From assembly GCA_029777935.1 (NCBI GenBank), contig JAKORH010000144.1:1-15223 (forward strand): a stretch of 15,223 nucleotides of DNA, written 5' to 3'. This document shows, in pieces, positions 7,231 through 14,052 of the stretch. Both the position numbers and the translations under genes were made by a program. The notes under the pieces were generated by a model, which had not been told where the DNA came from, made no database searches, and worked only from the letters and a program-made list of their open reading frames with translations. The first letter of the stretch is position 1. Every line of letters begins with the position of its first letter. Origin of the DNA: Pseudomonadota bacterium (GTDB lineage: Bacteria > Pseudomonadota > Gammaproteobacteria > Burkholderiales > Burkholderiaceae).

Positions 7231-8277
7231 TCACATCCGCGCTCCGATTTCCTGCGGACGCGACGCGGTCTCGGCCGTCGCAGGTTTCCCGCCGTCAGCC
7301 GCGAAGATCGCATCGCACAGGCGCTGCAGCATCAGCACGCCGCGCACTTCGGTCTCGAACAGCGGCACGATCGCGCGCACGGCGCCGTCGAATTCGCGCC
7401 AGATTGTCTGCATGTGCTCCTGCTGCATGGCCACGCGGTTCTTCACAAACTCGGCCGCGTCGGGACCGACCGACTTCGCATCGATGACCATGTTGACGAG
7501 CACGCCGCCGACGGGGATCCCGAAATCCTTGAACCACTGGATGAAGCGCGTGACCACGGCGATCGGCAGCGCCTCCGGCAGAGTGACGAAGTAGAAGGCC
7601 GTGAGCCTGGGGTCGGTCAGCAGCACGCGCGCGTGACCCATCCGGTCGCGGAAGGAGACCAGGTAGTCCATCAGCGGGTCCGCTTCCTTCTTCTTCGTGA
7701 AGGACAGCATCTCGCGCAGCGTCCGCGCCTCCTCGCGGCTCTTGAGCATCTTGTCGACCCACAGCGAGTACACCGACGACATGCCGAGCAGCCGCCGCGC
7801 GTTGGCGGTGGGCGCGGTGTCGAAGACGTAAACGTCGTACTCGTTCTTGAACATCAGGTCGATCATGTTCTCGAACATCGCCGACTCTTCGAACGCCGGG
7901 TTCATCGTCGCCGATTCGACGAAGTCGTCGGCCTTGGTGGTGATGTCGGCGTACTTGAGGAACCAGCGGATCTTCTCGCGGATTTCGACCTTGCTGCGCT
8001 CGATGCTCTGCTTGGTGTCGATCTCGTAGGCCCACAGGTTGGGCACGCCTTCAATGGCCACGTGCTTGCCGAGCATGTCGCGGCCGAAGAGCCCCGTCAG
8101 GCTGTGCACTGGGTTGGTCGAAACGAGCAGCGTGCGGCGTCCCTGCCGGGCGAGCCCGATCGCCGCGGCGCCGGCGAAGACGGTCTTGCCCACGCCGCCC
8201 TTGCCGCCGAAGAAGAAGTACTTCAGGGTCGGGTGCTCGCGGATGTGCCTTCCCATCGGCATCGTGATCTCGGGCAT
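7231..8277 (-). CDS. ArsA/Get3-like ATPase 2 (natural Asn at switch I)
   Basis: A 348-aa SIMIBI-class ATPase of the ArsA/TRC40/Get3 family. It has the deviant Walker A GGKGGVGKT (residues 24-32), switch I STNPVHSL (53-60) and switch II / Walker B VYVFDTAPTANARRLL (149-164). In Get3 and ArsA, switch I reads STDPAH, and its Asp (yeast Get3 D57) is needed for hydrolysis; here that residue is Asn55, the same change used to make Get3 ATPase-dead, so hydrolysis may be weak or absent. The usual TGH after DTAP is TAN. Only one Cys is present (Cys321), so there is no metalloid-binding Cys set and no CxxC zinc site. About 20 extra residues follow the last conserved helix. A good Shine-Dalgarno (GGAGG) lies in the 12-nt gap after ATPase 1. 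It is the last gene of a four-gene unit and probably partners ATPase 1. Confidence 0.88.
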   Translation of the reverse strand: MPEITMPMGRHIREHPTLKYFFFGGKGGVGKTVFAGAAAIGLARQGRRTLLVSTNPVHSLTGLFGRDMLGKHVAIEGVPNLWAYEIDTKQSIERSKVEIREKIRWFLKYADITTKADDFVESATMNPAFEESAMFENMIDLMFKNEYDVYVFDTAPTANARRLLGMSSVYSLWVDKMLKSREEARTLREMLSFTKKKEADPLMDYLVSFRDRMGHARVLLTDPRLTAFYFVTLPEALPIAVVTRFIQWFKDFGIPVGGVLVNMVIDAKSVGPDAAEFVKNRVAMQQEHMQTIWREFDGAVRAIVPLFETEVRGVLMLQRLCDAIFAADGGKPATAETASRPQEIGARM

Positions 8278-8289
8278 CGCAAGCCTCCG

Positions 8290-9261
8290 CTACGCGAACA
8301 TGATGTCGGCCAGCTTCTCGATCATCGGCAGCCCCGTGACGTCGCGCTCCATTTCGGGCACCAGCGCCATCACCCGATCGCCGAAGACCTTGCGCACGTC
8401 GCCGAGGTGCTGGTCCTGCATCGCAATGCGGCGGCGCAGGTACTCGGGGATGTTCTGCTTCAAGAGTTCGTGCGGGATCACGCGGTTGACCACGTAGCCG
8501 GCGATCGGCACGTCGAACTGCGCGAACATCTGCGCCGCCTTCTGCGTATCGTCGATGATCATCGCCTCGGGCACGACGACGAAGAAGAAGCCGGTCCTGG
8601 TCTTGTCGGTCAGGATCCCGGCCGACGTGTTGATGCGGTTCTTGATGTACAGAAGCTCCTGCAGGATCTGGTCCTGCTCGGTCACCTTCTCGCGCCGCAG
8701 GCGGCTCACCATTTCCTCGTACTCGCGCATCTCCTCGCGCAGCTTGGTAATCTTGTTGATCCACTCGTCGTAGACCTTGGCCATCGAGAGGTAGTACAGC
8801 GCGTGGCCGAGCGGCACGAGGTCGTAGATGTAGTAGTCGTAGTCGCCCTTCATGACCACGTCGACCACGGCATCGAAGATCGCGCTCTCTTCCATCGCCG
8901 GCTCGGCGCTCGCCGCCTGGATGTAGTTCTCGATCTCCTCGGGCACCGCGGGCAGCCCGTACATGTCGAGGATCTTCTGACGGATCTCCTGCTGGTACGC
9001 GCGGATATGGCTGTCGGCGTCGATCTCCTGCGCCCACAGGTTCTCCATGATCGGCACCGGCCCTTTACCGAAGATGTCGCGCTTGAAGATGTCGGTCAGC
9101 GACGCCTGCGGATCGACCGAGAACACGAGCACCTTCTTGCCCTGGCTGGCGAGCCAGTACGCGGCCGCGGCGGAAAACGTGGTCTTGCCGAGCCCACCCT
9201 TGCCGCCGAACATGATGTAGCGGCGCTCGGGGTGCTGCAGAAATACGTCCTTGAGACCCAT
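8290..9261 (-). CDS. ArsA/Get3-like ATPase 1
   Basis: A 323-aa ArsA/TRC40/Get3-family ATPase. Deviant Walker A GGKGGLGKTT is at residues 19-28 with the intermonomer signature Lys21, and switch I SVDPQASLTDIF (48-59) keeps the catalytic-position Asp50. The switch II segment is unusual, YYIYDLVPLGHALYYL (143-158), where the family normally has DTAPTGH; the Asp, Pro, Gly and His are kept but Thr-Ala becomes Leu-Val. No cysteine is visible in the whole protein, which rules out an ArsA-type arsenite site and a Get3-type zinc CxxC. The start ATG at 9261 lies 5 nt after the stop of small protein B. Arrangement with ATPase 2 suggests a heterodimer in which this subunit hydrolyses ATP. Its cargo or role is not known; arsenite transport is unlikely, since there is no arsB, arsR or arsC nearby. 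Confidence 0.88.
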   Translation of the reverse strand: MGLKDVFLQHPERRYIMFGGKGGLGKTTFSAAAAYWLASQGKKVLVFSVDPQASLTDIFKRDIFGKGPVPIMENLWAQEIDADSHIRAYQQEIRQKILDMYGLPAVPEEIENYIQAASAEPAMEESAIFDAVVDVVMKGDYDYYIYDLVPLGHALYYLSMAKVYDEWINKITKLREEMREYEEMVSRLRREKVTEQDQILQELLYIKNRINTSAGILTDKTRTGFFFVVVPEAMIIDDTQKAAQMFAQFDVPIAGYVVNRVIPHELLKQNIPEYLRRRIAMQDQHLGDVRKVFGDRVMALVPEMERDVTGLPMIEKLADIMFA

Positions 9262-9266
9262 CTGGC

Positions 9267-9536
9267 TCACCCGAACATCGCGTCGGAGACATCCTTCTCC
9301 CGCAACATGCGCCGCTTCCACGTCGCGATCTGCGGCACCACGTAGGGCAGCAGGCGCAGGCTGTAGTACGGCGGCAGGATCGGTACGCCGAGCAGGTCAC
9401 CCATCGTGATCAGGATGAACAGGTGCTCCATCGACGCCCGCGTACGCAGCGCCGCGCGGCTCATGTCGTGCGCGGCCATGCCGTAGATCGTCTCGCTGAT
9501 GTTCTGCCACAGGCTCTTCTTCTCTTGCTCGGTCAT
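9267..9536 (-). CDS. Small conserved protein B of the ATPase cluster, unknown function
   Basis: An 89-aa protein that I do not recognise. It starts MTEQEKKSLWQNISETIYGM and has a central hydrophobic stretch MEHLFILITMGDLLGVPILP (residues 36-55), followed by a Tyr/Pro/Leu-rich block PPYYSLRLLPYVVPQI and a basic tail TWKRRMLREKD. It is a paralogue of the gene just upstream: 38 of 67 residues are identical in an ungapped alignment from IYGM to REKDV. ATG 9536 has GGAG eight bases upstream. It lies 13 nt after small protein A and 5 nt before ATPase 1, so it belongs to the same transcript. The hydrophobic segment with a short basic C-terminal region would suit a membrane-associated client or adaptor of the Get3-like ATPases; that is inference from context. 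Confidence 0.85.
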   Translation of the reverse strand: MTEQEKKSLWQNISETIYGMAAHDMSRAALRTRASMEHLFILITMGDLLGVPILPPYYSLRLLPYVVPQIATWKRRMLREKDVSDAMFG

Positions 9537-9549
9537 GACCGCTTCTCCC

Positions 9550-9786
9550 TCAAAGTCCGTGGAGGTGATGCTCGTGGTCGCTGCCCAGTTCGCGTTCGCG
9601 CAGCACGTGGCGCTTCCAGGTCTCGATCTGCGGCACCACGAAGGGCAGCAGGCGCAGACCGTAGTACGGCGGCAGCACCGGCACGCCGAGCATTTCGCCG
9701 AAGACGCCGAGCATGAACAGCGTCTCCATCTGCCCGCGGATCTCGAGCGCGTGCTGCGCGATCTCGTAGCCGGACATGCCGTACAT
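9550..9786 (-). CDS. Small conserved protein A of the ATPase cluster, unknown function (start uncertain)
   Basis: At least 78 aa, unrecognised, and paralogous to small protein B. It shares YGM, GxxLGVPxLPPYYxLRLLP, VVPQIxTWKR and LRE, but ends in a different, His-rich tail (GSDHEHHLHGL). ATG 9786 begins at MYGMSGYE, yet similarity to protein B extends upstream of it (GWRQALREF against LWQNISETI), so the real N-terminus is probably longer. No ATG, GTG or TTG exists in frame between 9786 and the divergent gene; CTG at 9798 is the only near candidate, and ATG 9811 is out of frame. It is the first gene of the ATPase unit and lies 45 bp from the start of the divergent membrane-anchored gene, with which it must share a short promoter region. 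Confidence 0.78.
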   Translation of the reverse strand: MYGMSGYEIAQHALEIRGQMETLFMLGVFGEMLGVPVLPPYYGLRLLPFVVPQIETWKRHVLRERELGSDHEHHLHGL

Positions 9787-9831
9787 GAACTCGCGCAGCG
9801 CCTGCCGCCATCCGCGCCGGACGGCGGTGCT

Positions 9832-10479
9832 ATGGTCGCGACCGTGATGAATGAACTCGTCGGACTCGTTGCGATCGCAGTCGTCGCCTGGTTTGCCGGC
9901 GGCACGATCTGGAACGTCCGCGAAGGACGCGCGCTGATGCGCTGGATGCAGGGCGGCCTGCCGGTCCTCGGCAGCCGCACCACCGTGCGCTGGCTGGGTT
10001 CGACGGTCGTCGAGATGATCATTCGCGACGGCAAAGCGCCGTTCGCCAGCGCGTCGGTCGTGATCTTCCTCGAGGCGCGCGACCTGCCCTGGATGTGGGC
10101 GATTGGCCGCAGCCGCGGCCGCCGCGACACGCTGATCATCCGCGCCATGCTGCGCGGTGCTCCATCGTTCGAACTCGAGGCCCTCGCCCCCGGAAGCTGG
10201 TCGGCTCGCGATGCGCTCCCGCGTGTGCCACGGGACTGGCTCGTGCGCCAAGCGGCGGACTCCGGCGGCATGGTCGTGCATCATGCCGACGCGGCATCGC
10301 TCGGCCACGCCGATGGGTTGCTCGCGCAGACCCGACGCACCGGGCTGACGGTCTGGCGCCTGTCCGTGCGCCGCTCCGAGCCGAACTTCCAGCTCCACGT
10401 TGCACTCCCCGATCGCCGACAGTCCGCGCGCGAGTTCTTCGAAGCGGTGCACGCTCTCGCTGAACTCGCGCTCGCCTGA
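9832..10479 (+). CDS. Membrane-anchored protein of unknown function, divergent from the ATPase cluster
   Basis: A 215-aa protein that I cannot assign to a family. It has one N-terminal membrane helix (ELVGLVAIAVVAWFAGGTIW, about residues 8-27) followed by a soluble part of about 185 residues rich in Arg, Trp and Leu, with blocks GGLPVLGSRTTVRWLGS, SVVIFLEARDLPWMWAIGR and GRRDTLIIRAMLR. The N-terminus is not a normal cleavable signal, so the protein is probably anchored; basic NVREGRALMRW after the helix suggests that the soluble part stays in the cytoplasm. ATG 9832 was chosen; GTG 9844 and ATG 9847 are close alternatives. It starts 45 bp from small protein A on the other strand and stops 13 bp before the end of the converging cstA gene. 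The position suggests joint regulation with the ATPase unit. Confidence 0.8.
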   Translation: MVATVMNELVGLVAIAVVAWFAGGTIWNVREGRALMRWMQGGLPVLGSRTTVRWLGSTVVEMIIRDGKAPFASASVVIFLEARDLPWMWAIGRSRGRRDTLIIRAMLRGAPSFELEALAPGSWSARDALPRVPRDWLVRQAADSGGMVVHHADAASLGHADGLLAQTRRTGLTVWRLSVRRSEPNFQLHVALPDRRQSAREFFEAVHALAELALA

Positions 10480-10492
10480 CGCGACCCGCTTT

Positions 10493-12424
10493 CTATGCGT
10501 GCGCGGCGGGCGGCATCTGCCCAGGATGCAGGGCCGGCGCCGTCGGCGCCGCGCCGTGACGCAGGTAGGCCTTGTAGCCGTCCCACCCGATCAGGATTGC
10601 CGCGACGAACAGCAGCACCGACACCGCAATCATGGCCCACGCACCTGCGATGGGCAGCGCGGTCATCTGCGGGTTCGCCGCGATCGTCACGTACAGGTTG
10701 CGCGCCGTGACGACGGTGGCCGCCAGCGTGGTCACGTACATGAAGAGCATCGGCAGCAGCGCGAATGACGGATTGCGCTTCTCCGACTTCAGCCACACCG
10801 CCACCACGAGCAGGCTCAACGCCGCCATCAGCTGGTTGGACGCGCCGAACATCTGCCACAAGTAGACCCAGGTGCCCGTCAGCACCAGCGCCAGCGTCAG
10901 ACCCATCGAGATCACGCTGGACACGTGCATGTTGCGCACGAGCGGGATCGCATCGCCGACCCACTCGGTGAGCGTCACCCGCATCACGCGGAACACTAGC
11001 TGTGTGACGGTGAGCACGATCATCACAAAGGTGCCGAACCCGAGCGCCGTGCCGAGGATCTCGGGCACGATCCCGAAGGTTCCCGCGTACACGAGTTTGC
11101 CCACCCCCATCGCGAAGCGGCCGCCGCCGCCGCCGACTCCGGCAATCGAGACCGCCGTCAGCGACAGCAGCGCCAGCGTGTTCTCGCCGAACATCGCGCC
11201 GGCGCCCACGGGCAGGCCGTCCGTCTCGTATTCGAGCTGCCGGGCGGTTCCCACCGAGCCGACAAGCGCGTGCCACCCCGAGATGGCGCCGCACGCGATG
11301 GTCACGAACAGCATCGGCCACAGCGGCTGCCACGCCTTGCCCGCTTCGATGCCGAAGCCGAGATCTTTCAACGCGGGCAATGCGAACGCGCCGATCAGGT
11401 TGCCCGCGGCGTCCTTCGTGCCGAGCAGCGGTGCGGCCACCATCCCCACCGCGCTCAGCAGGATGGTGATCAGCGTGATCCAGAAGCCGATGTAGTTCAC
11501 TGGCTGCGCAAAGCGCCAGATCGGCAGGTTCGCGCCCAGGTAGCAGAAGGCGAACAGGAACACCATCCACATCAGGTAGTTCGGCAGCGTGTTGATCTGG
11601 CCGGTCGCGGCGTCATACGCGGTCGTGGTCGGACGCTTGCCATCCTTGCCCGGCGCCGGGATCCTCGGATCCGCCGCTGTCGGGTCCACCACGGTGAAGA
11701 TCGGTTGCCGGTCCGTGATGCTGTCGACCGCATCGTTCACCGTTGCGACCGCGGCGGCCACGGGGCCGTTCACCAGCGCGCCTTTCTCGTCGCGGTGCTG
11801 ACCCAGCGGTCCGACTGCCATGCCGACGAGCGTGAGGGCGACGACGAGGAGTGTGACGCCCATGATCCCCATCTTCCACCGGTACATCATCTGCCCGGCG
11901 AGCAGTCCCATCAGCGCCAGGATGATGATGCCGAACGGAACATCGGGACGCGCGGACAGGATCGCCGCCAGAATGCCGATGAACGCACCCGCCAGCAGCA
12001 TCAGGTAGAAGAAGATGAACACGAACAGGATCATGCGCGTGCGGGGCGCGATGATCCGGTGCGCGATCGCCGACAGGCTGTTGCCGTCGTTGCGCACGGC
12101 GACCATGATGGCCGAATAGTCGCTCACCCAGCCGATGAAGCTGACGCCCAGAATCAGCCACGCCAGAGACGGCGACCATCCCCACAGGTTGGCCGCGGTG
12201 ATTGGTCCGACGATGGGCCCGGCGGCCGCGATCGCCTTGAAGTGATAGCCGAACAGGATGTTGCGGCTGGTCGGCATGAAGTCGACGCCGTCCATGTACA
12301 TCCGGGCAGGCGTCGCCCGCCTGGCGTCCGACTGTATGACGTTGCGGTCGATGCGTTTCGCGTAGAAGTTGTACGCGAGATAGATGGTGAGCGCGCTCAG
12401 GATCACGATCCAGAGAGTGTTCAT
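10493..12424 (-). CDS. cstA: CstA-family carbon starvation / pyruvate transporter
   Basis: A 643-aa polytopic inner-membrane protein of the CstA family, somewhat shorter than E. coli CstA and BtsT (about 700 aa). Family signatures are visible: GYHFKAIAAAGPIVGPITAA (residues 59-78), WVSDYSAIMVAVRNDGNSL, SGWHALVGSVGTARQLEYE, a glycine-rich AGVGGGGGRFAMGVGKL, and WQMFGASNQLMAALSLL near the end. Members import peptides or pyruvate, the latter well supported for E. coli CstA and BtsT; the cargo here is inferred only. A hydrophilic loop of about 55 residues (about 229-285) sits between membrane helices. ATG 12424 is preceded by a strong Shine-Dalgarno (GGAGGAG). The gene appears to stand alone: the stop faces the divergent ATPase-cluster gene, and 324 bp without a credible gene lie upstream. 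No short CstA-associated YbdD-type gene was found next to it. Confidence 0.93.
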   Translation of the reverse strand: MNTLWIVILSALTIYLAYNFYAKRIDRNVIQSDARRATPARMYMDGVDFMPTSRNILFGYHFKAIAAAGPIVGPITAANLWGWSPSLAWLILGVSFIGWVSDYSAIMVAVRNDGNSLSAIAHRIIAPRTRMILFVFIFFYLMLLAGAFIGILAAILSARPDVPFGIIILALMGLLAGQMMYRWKMGIMGVTLLVVALTLVGMAVGPLGQHRDEKGALVNGPVAAAVATVNDAVDSITDRQPIFTVVDPTAADPRIPAPGKDGKRPTTTAYDAATGQINTLPNYLMWMVFLFAFCYLGANLPIWRFAQPVNYIGFWITLITILLSAVGMVAAPLLGTKDAAGNLIGAFALPALKDLGFGIEAGKAWQPLWPMLFVTIACGAISGWHALVGSVGTARQLEYETDGLPVGAGAMFGENTLALLSLTAVSIAGVGGGGGRFAMGVGKLVYAGTFGIVPEILGTALGFGTFVMIVLTVTQLVFRVMRVTLTEWVGDAIPLVRNMHVSSVISMGLTLALVLTGTWVYLWQMFGASNQLMAALSLLVVAVWLKSEKRNPSFALLPMLFMYVTTLAATVVTARNLYVTIAANPQMTALPIAGAWAMIAVSVLLFVAAILIGWDGYKAYLRHGAAPTAPALHPGQMPPAAHA

Positions 12425-12748
12425 GACTCTCCTCCTTCCTCGATCGAATGGCCGTAACCGCGGCGCGCGCTGACATCAGCGTCAACGGCGGCACGCCTGG
12501 CGCAGCTACCAAATCCCGGCTCGCCCGCGTTGCTCCTAGATCGGGGCAGCAGCCAGGCCGCGCCCTGCCTGTCGTTCACCCGTGAACTCTCTGTCGGCCA
12601 CCTCCAAGCGGTCTCCTAAACACCACGCATATCGTTCGCCTGCGCGGGTCACGCATATTGACTCGCGTCAAGTCGCGTCGGTCGTTCTCGCTAACCGCTT
12701 GCGCGGCGACTACACGCAGCCACGAGCGCCGCGACCGCCATCGAGAAA
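12425..12748. other. Intergenic region upstream of cstA
   Basis: No coding frame here looks real on either strand. It should contain the cstA promoter and leader. Seen in it are the cstA Shine-Dalgarno (just above 12424) and an imperfect palindrome CGCTGA-CA-TCAGCG at 12468-12481, overlapped on the minus strand by TTGACG, a possible -35 element without a convincing -10. The remainder (12490-12748) shows no strong structure. Confidence 0.4.
12468..12481 (-). promoter_or_regulatory. Possible operator palindrome upstream of cstA
   Basis: A 6-bp inverted repeat, CGCTGA and TCAGCG around CA, lies 44 nt before the cstA start and touches a TTGACG hexamer on the same strand as the gene. The position suits an operator, but such short palindromes occur by chance in GC-rich DNA and no matching second copy was found. 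Confidence 0.2.
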
Positions 12749-13225
12749 TCATGGGCGCAACATGACATCAACGCGAACCCCCCACGTCACAGCCCGTGCG
12801 CTGACCAGCGGCGTACCGGCCGACACCAGATAGAGCGGCACCCCACCTCGACCAAGGTCAAGCAACTCCGCGACGCGCGCGCCGCCGACTCCCCGCTGGC
12901 CGAGCGCCGCGGCGGCGAGGTCCGCGCGCAGATTGCGCGAGAAGACACGTTCGATCGCATGGGCCTGCACGATATAGCGCCACAGCTCCCCGCTCGTCGC
13001 CGCGTACACCATCAGCGGATACAGCGCGCCGGCCGAGGGCGCGGCGCGCAGCCCTTCGCGCGCATCGGTGCGACCCTGCGCGGCCCATAGCAATTGTCCG
13101 AGCTCCGCCACAGTGAGCGCGCGCGCCGCGAATTCACGTACGAAAAGTCAACGCGCGATCACCGCTGCGAGGGGCGCACCGCCTTCACACTCGGGCATCG
13201 GCAATGTGGTCTGTTCGGTCATCAT
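12749..13225 (-). pseudogene. SagB-type nitroreductase remnant (in-frame stop and internal deletion)
   Basis: From ATG 13225 the frame reads TEQTTLPMPECEGGAPLAAVIAR, then TGA at 13148-13150 (codon 26), then LFVREFAARALTVAELGQLLWAAQG and APSAGALYPLMVYAATSGELWRY. This is the N-terminal half of SagB-type FMN-dependent nitroreductase/dehydrogenases. The TGA stands where the family has Arg of RRS, consistent with CGA to TGA. After AALGQRGVG the sequence jumps to VAELLDLGRGGVPLYLVSAGTP, which is the C-terminal motif of the family, so roughly 80-100 middle residues (the FMN and dimer core) are missing although the frame stays open. A GTG at 13111 could restart translation, but the product would lack essential parts. 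The start lies 12 nt after the damaged CheR frame. Confidence 0.75.
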
Positions 13226-13236
13226 CTTGCAGCCTC

Positions 13237-14052
13237 TCACCCGGTCGATCTGCGGAACACAGCCCGTGCCTCTGGCCATGAATCGAATTCTTCGATGCCG
13301 TCTGGCAGCGATTCGTGAGTGCCGAGGACCAGCGCGCCATCGGGTCGCATACGAAGCGCAATGCGGCCAATGACCTCGCGCTGGACTTCCGGCGCGCAGT
13401 AGGTCGCGATGACGTTGCGCAGCAGCACGACGTCGAATGGCCCGTCAGATATTGCGTAGCGCAGGTCCTGGCGCAGGAACTCAACCGTCCGATAGCCGGC
13501 GTGAAGGCACCAGTGCCGGCCGCGCGGTCCGAATGCGGCTGCGCAGGTCGTCCGTCCGTTCCTTCAGGCTGCCCGCCGCGTAGCAGCCGATGCGCGCGCG
13601 CTCGAGCAACACCGGGTCGCAATCGCTGGCGAAGATGCGTAACGCCAGCTTCGGGAACATCGGCTGCACGCGCAATCGCCACAGGATTGCCAGCGTTGTA
13701 GGGCTCCTCGCCGGACGCGCAATCCGCGCTCCAGCTATCGACCGTCGCGCGGGCCGCGGCGCGCGCCGCGCGCGAGCGCCGGCAGCACGATTCGCTCGAT
13801 CGACTCGAACACGTCGCTATCGCGATGGAAGCGCGAGATCGGCATGCCGAGCAGGGCGTCGAACGCGGCCCACTCACGCGAATGCGACTCGAACCAGGCG
13901 CGGTACGCGTCGAGATCGGCGAGCCCGAGCGCGCACAGCCGGCGTTCGAGCCGCTTGGCGACCAGCCGCCGTACCTTGCGGTAGCCCGCCCAACGGCGCT
14001 GCAGGCGCGGCAGCGCCCACTGCCGGAACGCGATGCACCCGGCATCGGTCAT
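13237..14052 (-). pseudogene. CheR-type protein-glutamate methyltransferase gene broken by three frame changes
   Basis: CheR enzymes methylate chemoreceptor glutamates with S-adenosylmethionine. Family sequence can be followed through successive frames on the minus strand. Frame one (from ATG 14052) reads ALPRLQRRWAGYRKVRRLV and LLGMPISRFHRDSDVFESIE, the CheR N-terminal and RxxxF regions. After about 13750-13780 it continues in a second frame as TVDSWSADCASGEEPY, the SAM-binding motif. After about 13694-13697 a third frame gives LAILWRLRVQPMFPKLALRI and FASDCDPVLLERARIGCY. After about 13508-13535 the last frame gives YRTVEFLRQDLRY and PFDVVLLRNVIATYCAPEVQ, ending LVLGTHESLPDGIEEF. Each change is +1 (or -2). 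The start ATG overlaps the stop of the ligase remnant (ATGA). The protein cannot be made as one chain unless the breaks are sequencing errors. Confidence 0.82.

Noticed and set aside
7231..9261. Arsenic resistance operon
   Set aside because: The ATPases lack the ArsA cysteines, and no arsR, arsB, arsC, arsD or acr3 homologue is present.
7414..9345. A plus-strand open frame of 643 codons opposite the two ATPase genes
   Set aside because: It is the antisense shadow of both ATPases, rich in His, Val, Asp and Leu from reversed codons, with no domain-like sequence.
12582..12833. Plus-strand frame of 83 codons in the region before cstA
   Set aside because: Composition is Ser/Arg/Pro-rich without any motif or ribosome-binding site, and it runs into the nitroreductase remnant on the other strand.
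13148..13150. Selenocysteine at the in-frame TGA of the nitroreductase remnant
   Set aside because: The family has Arg here, no selenoprotein context or convincing SECIS hairpin was seen, and the gene also lacks its central part.
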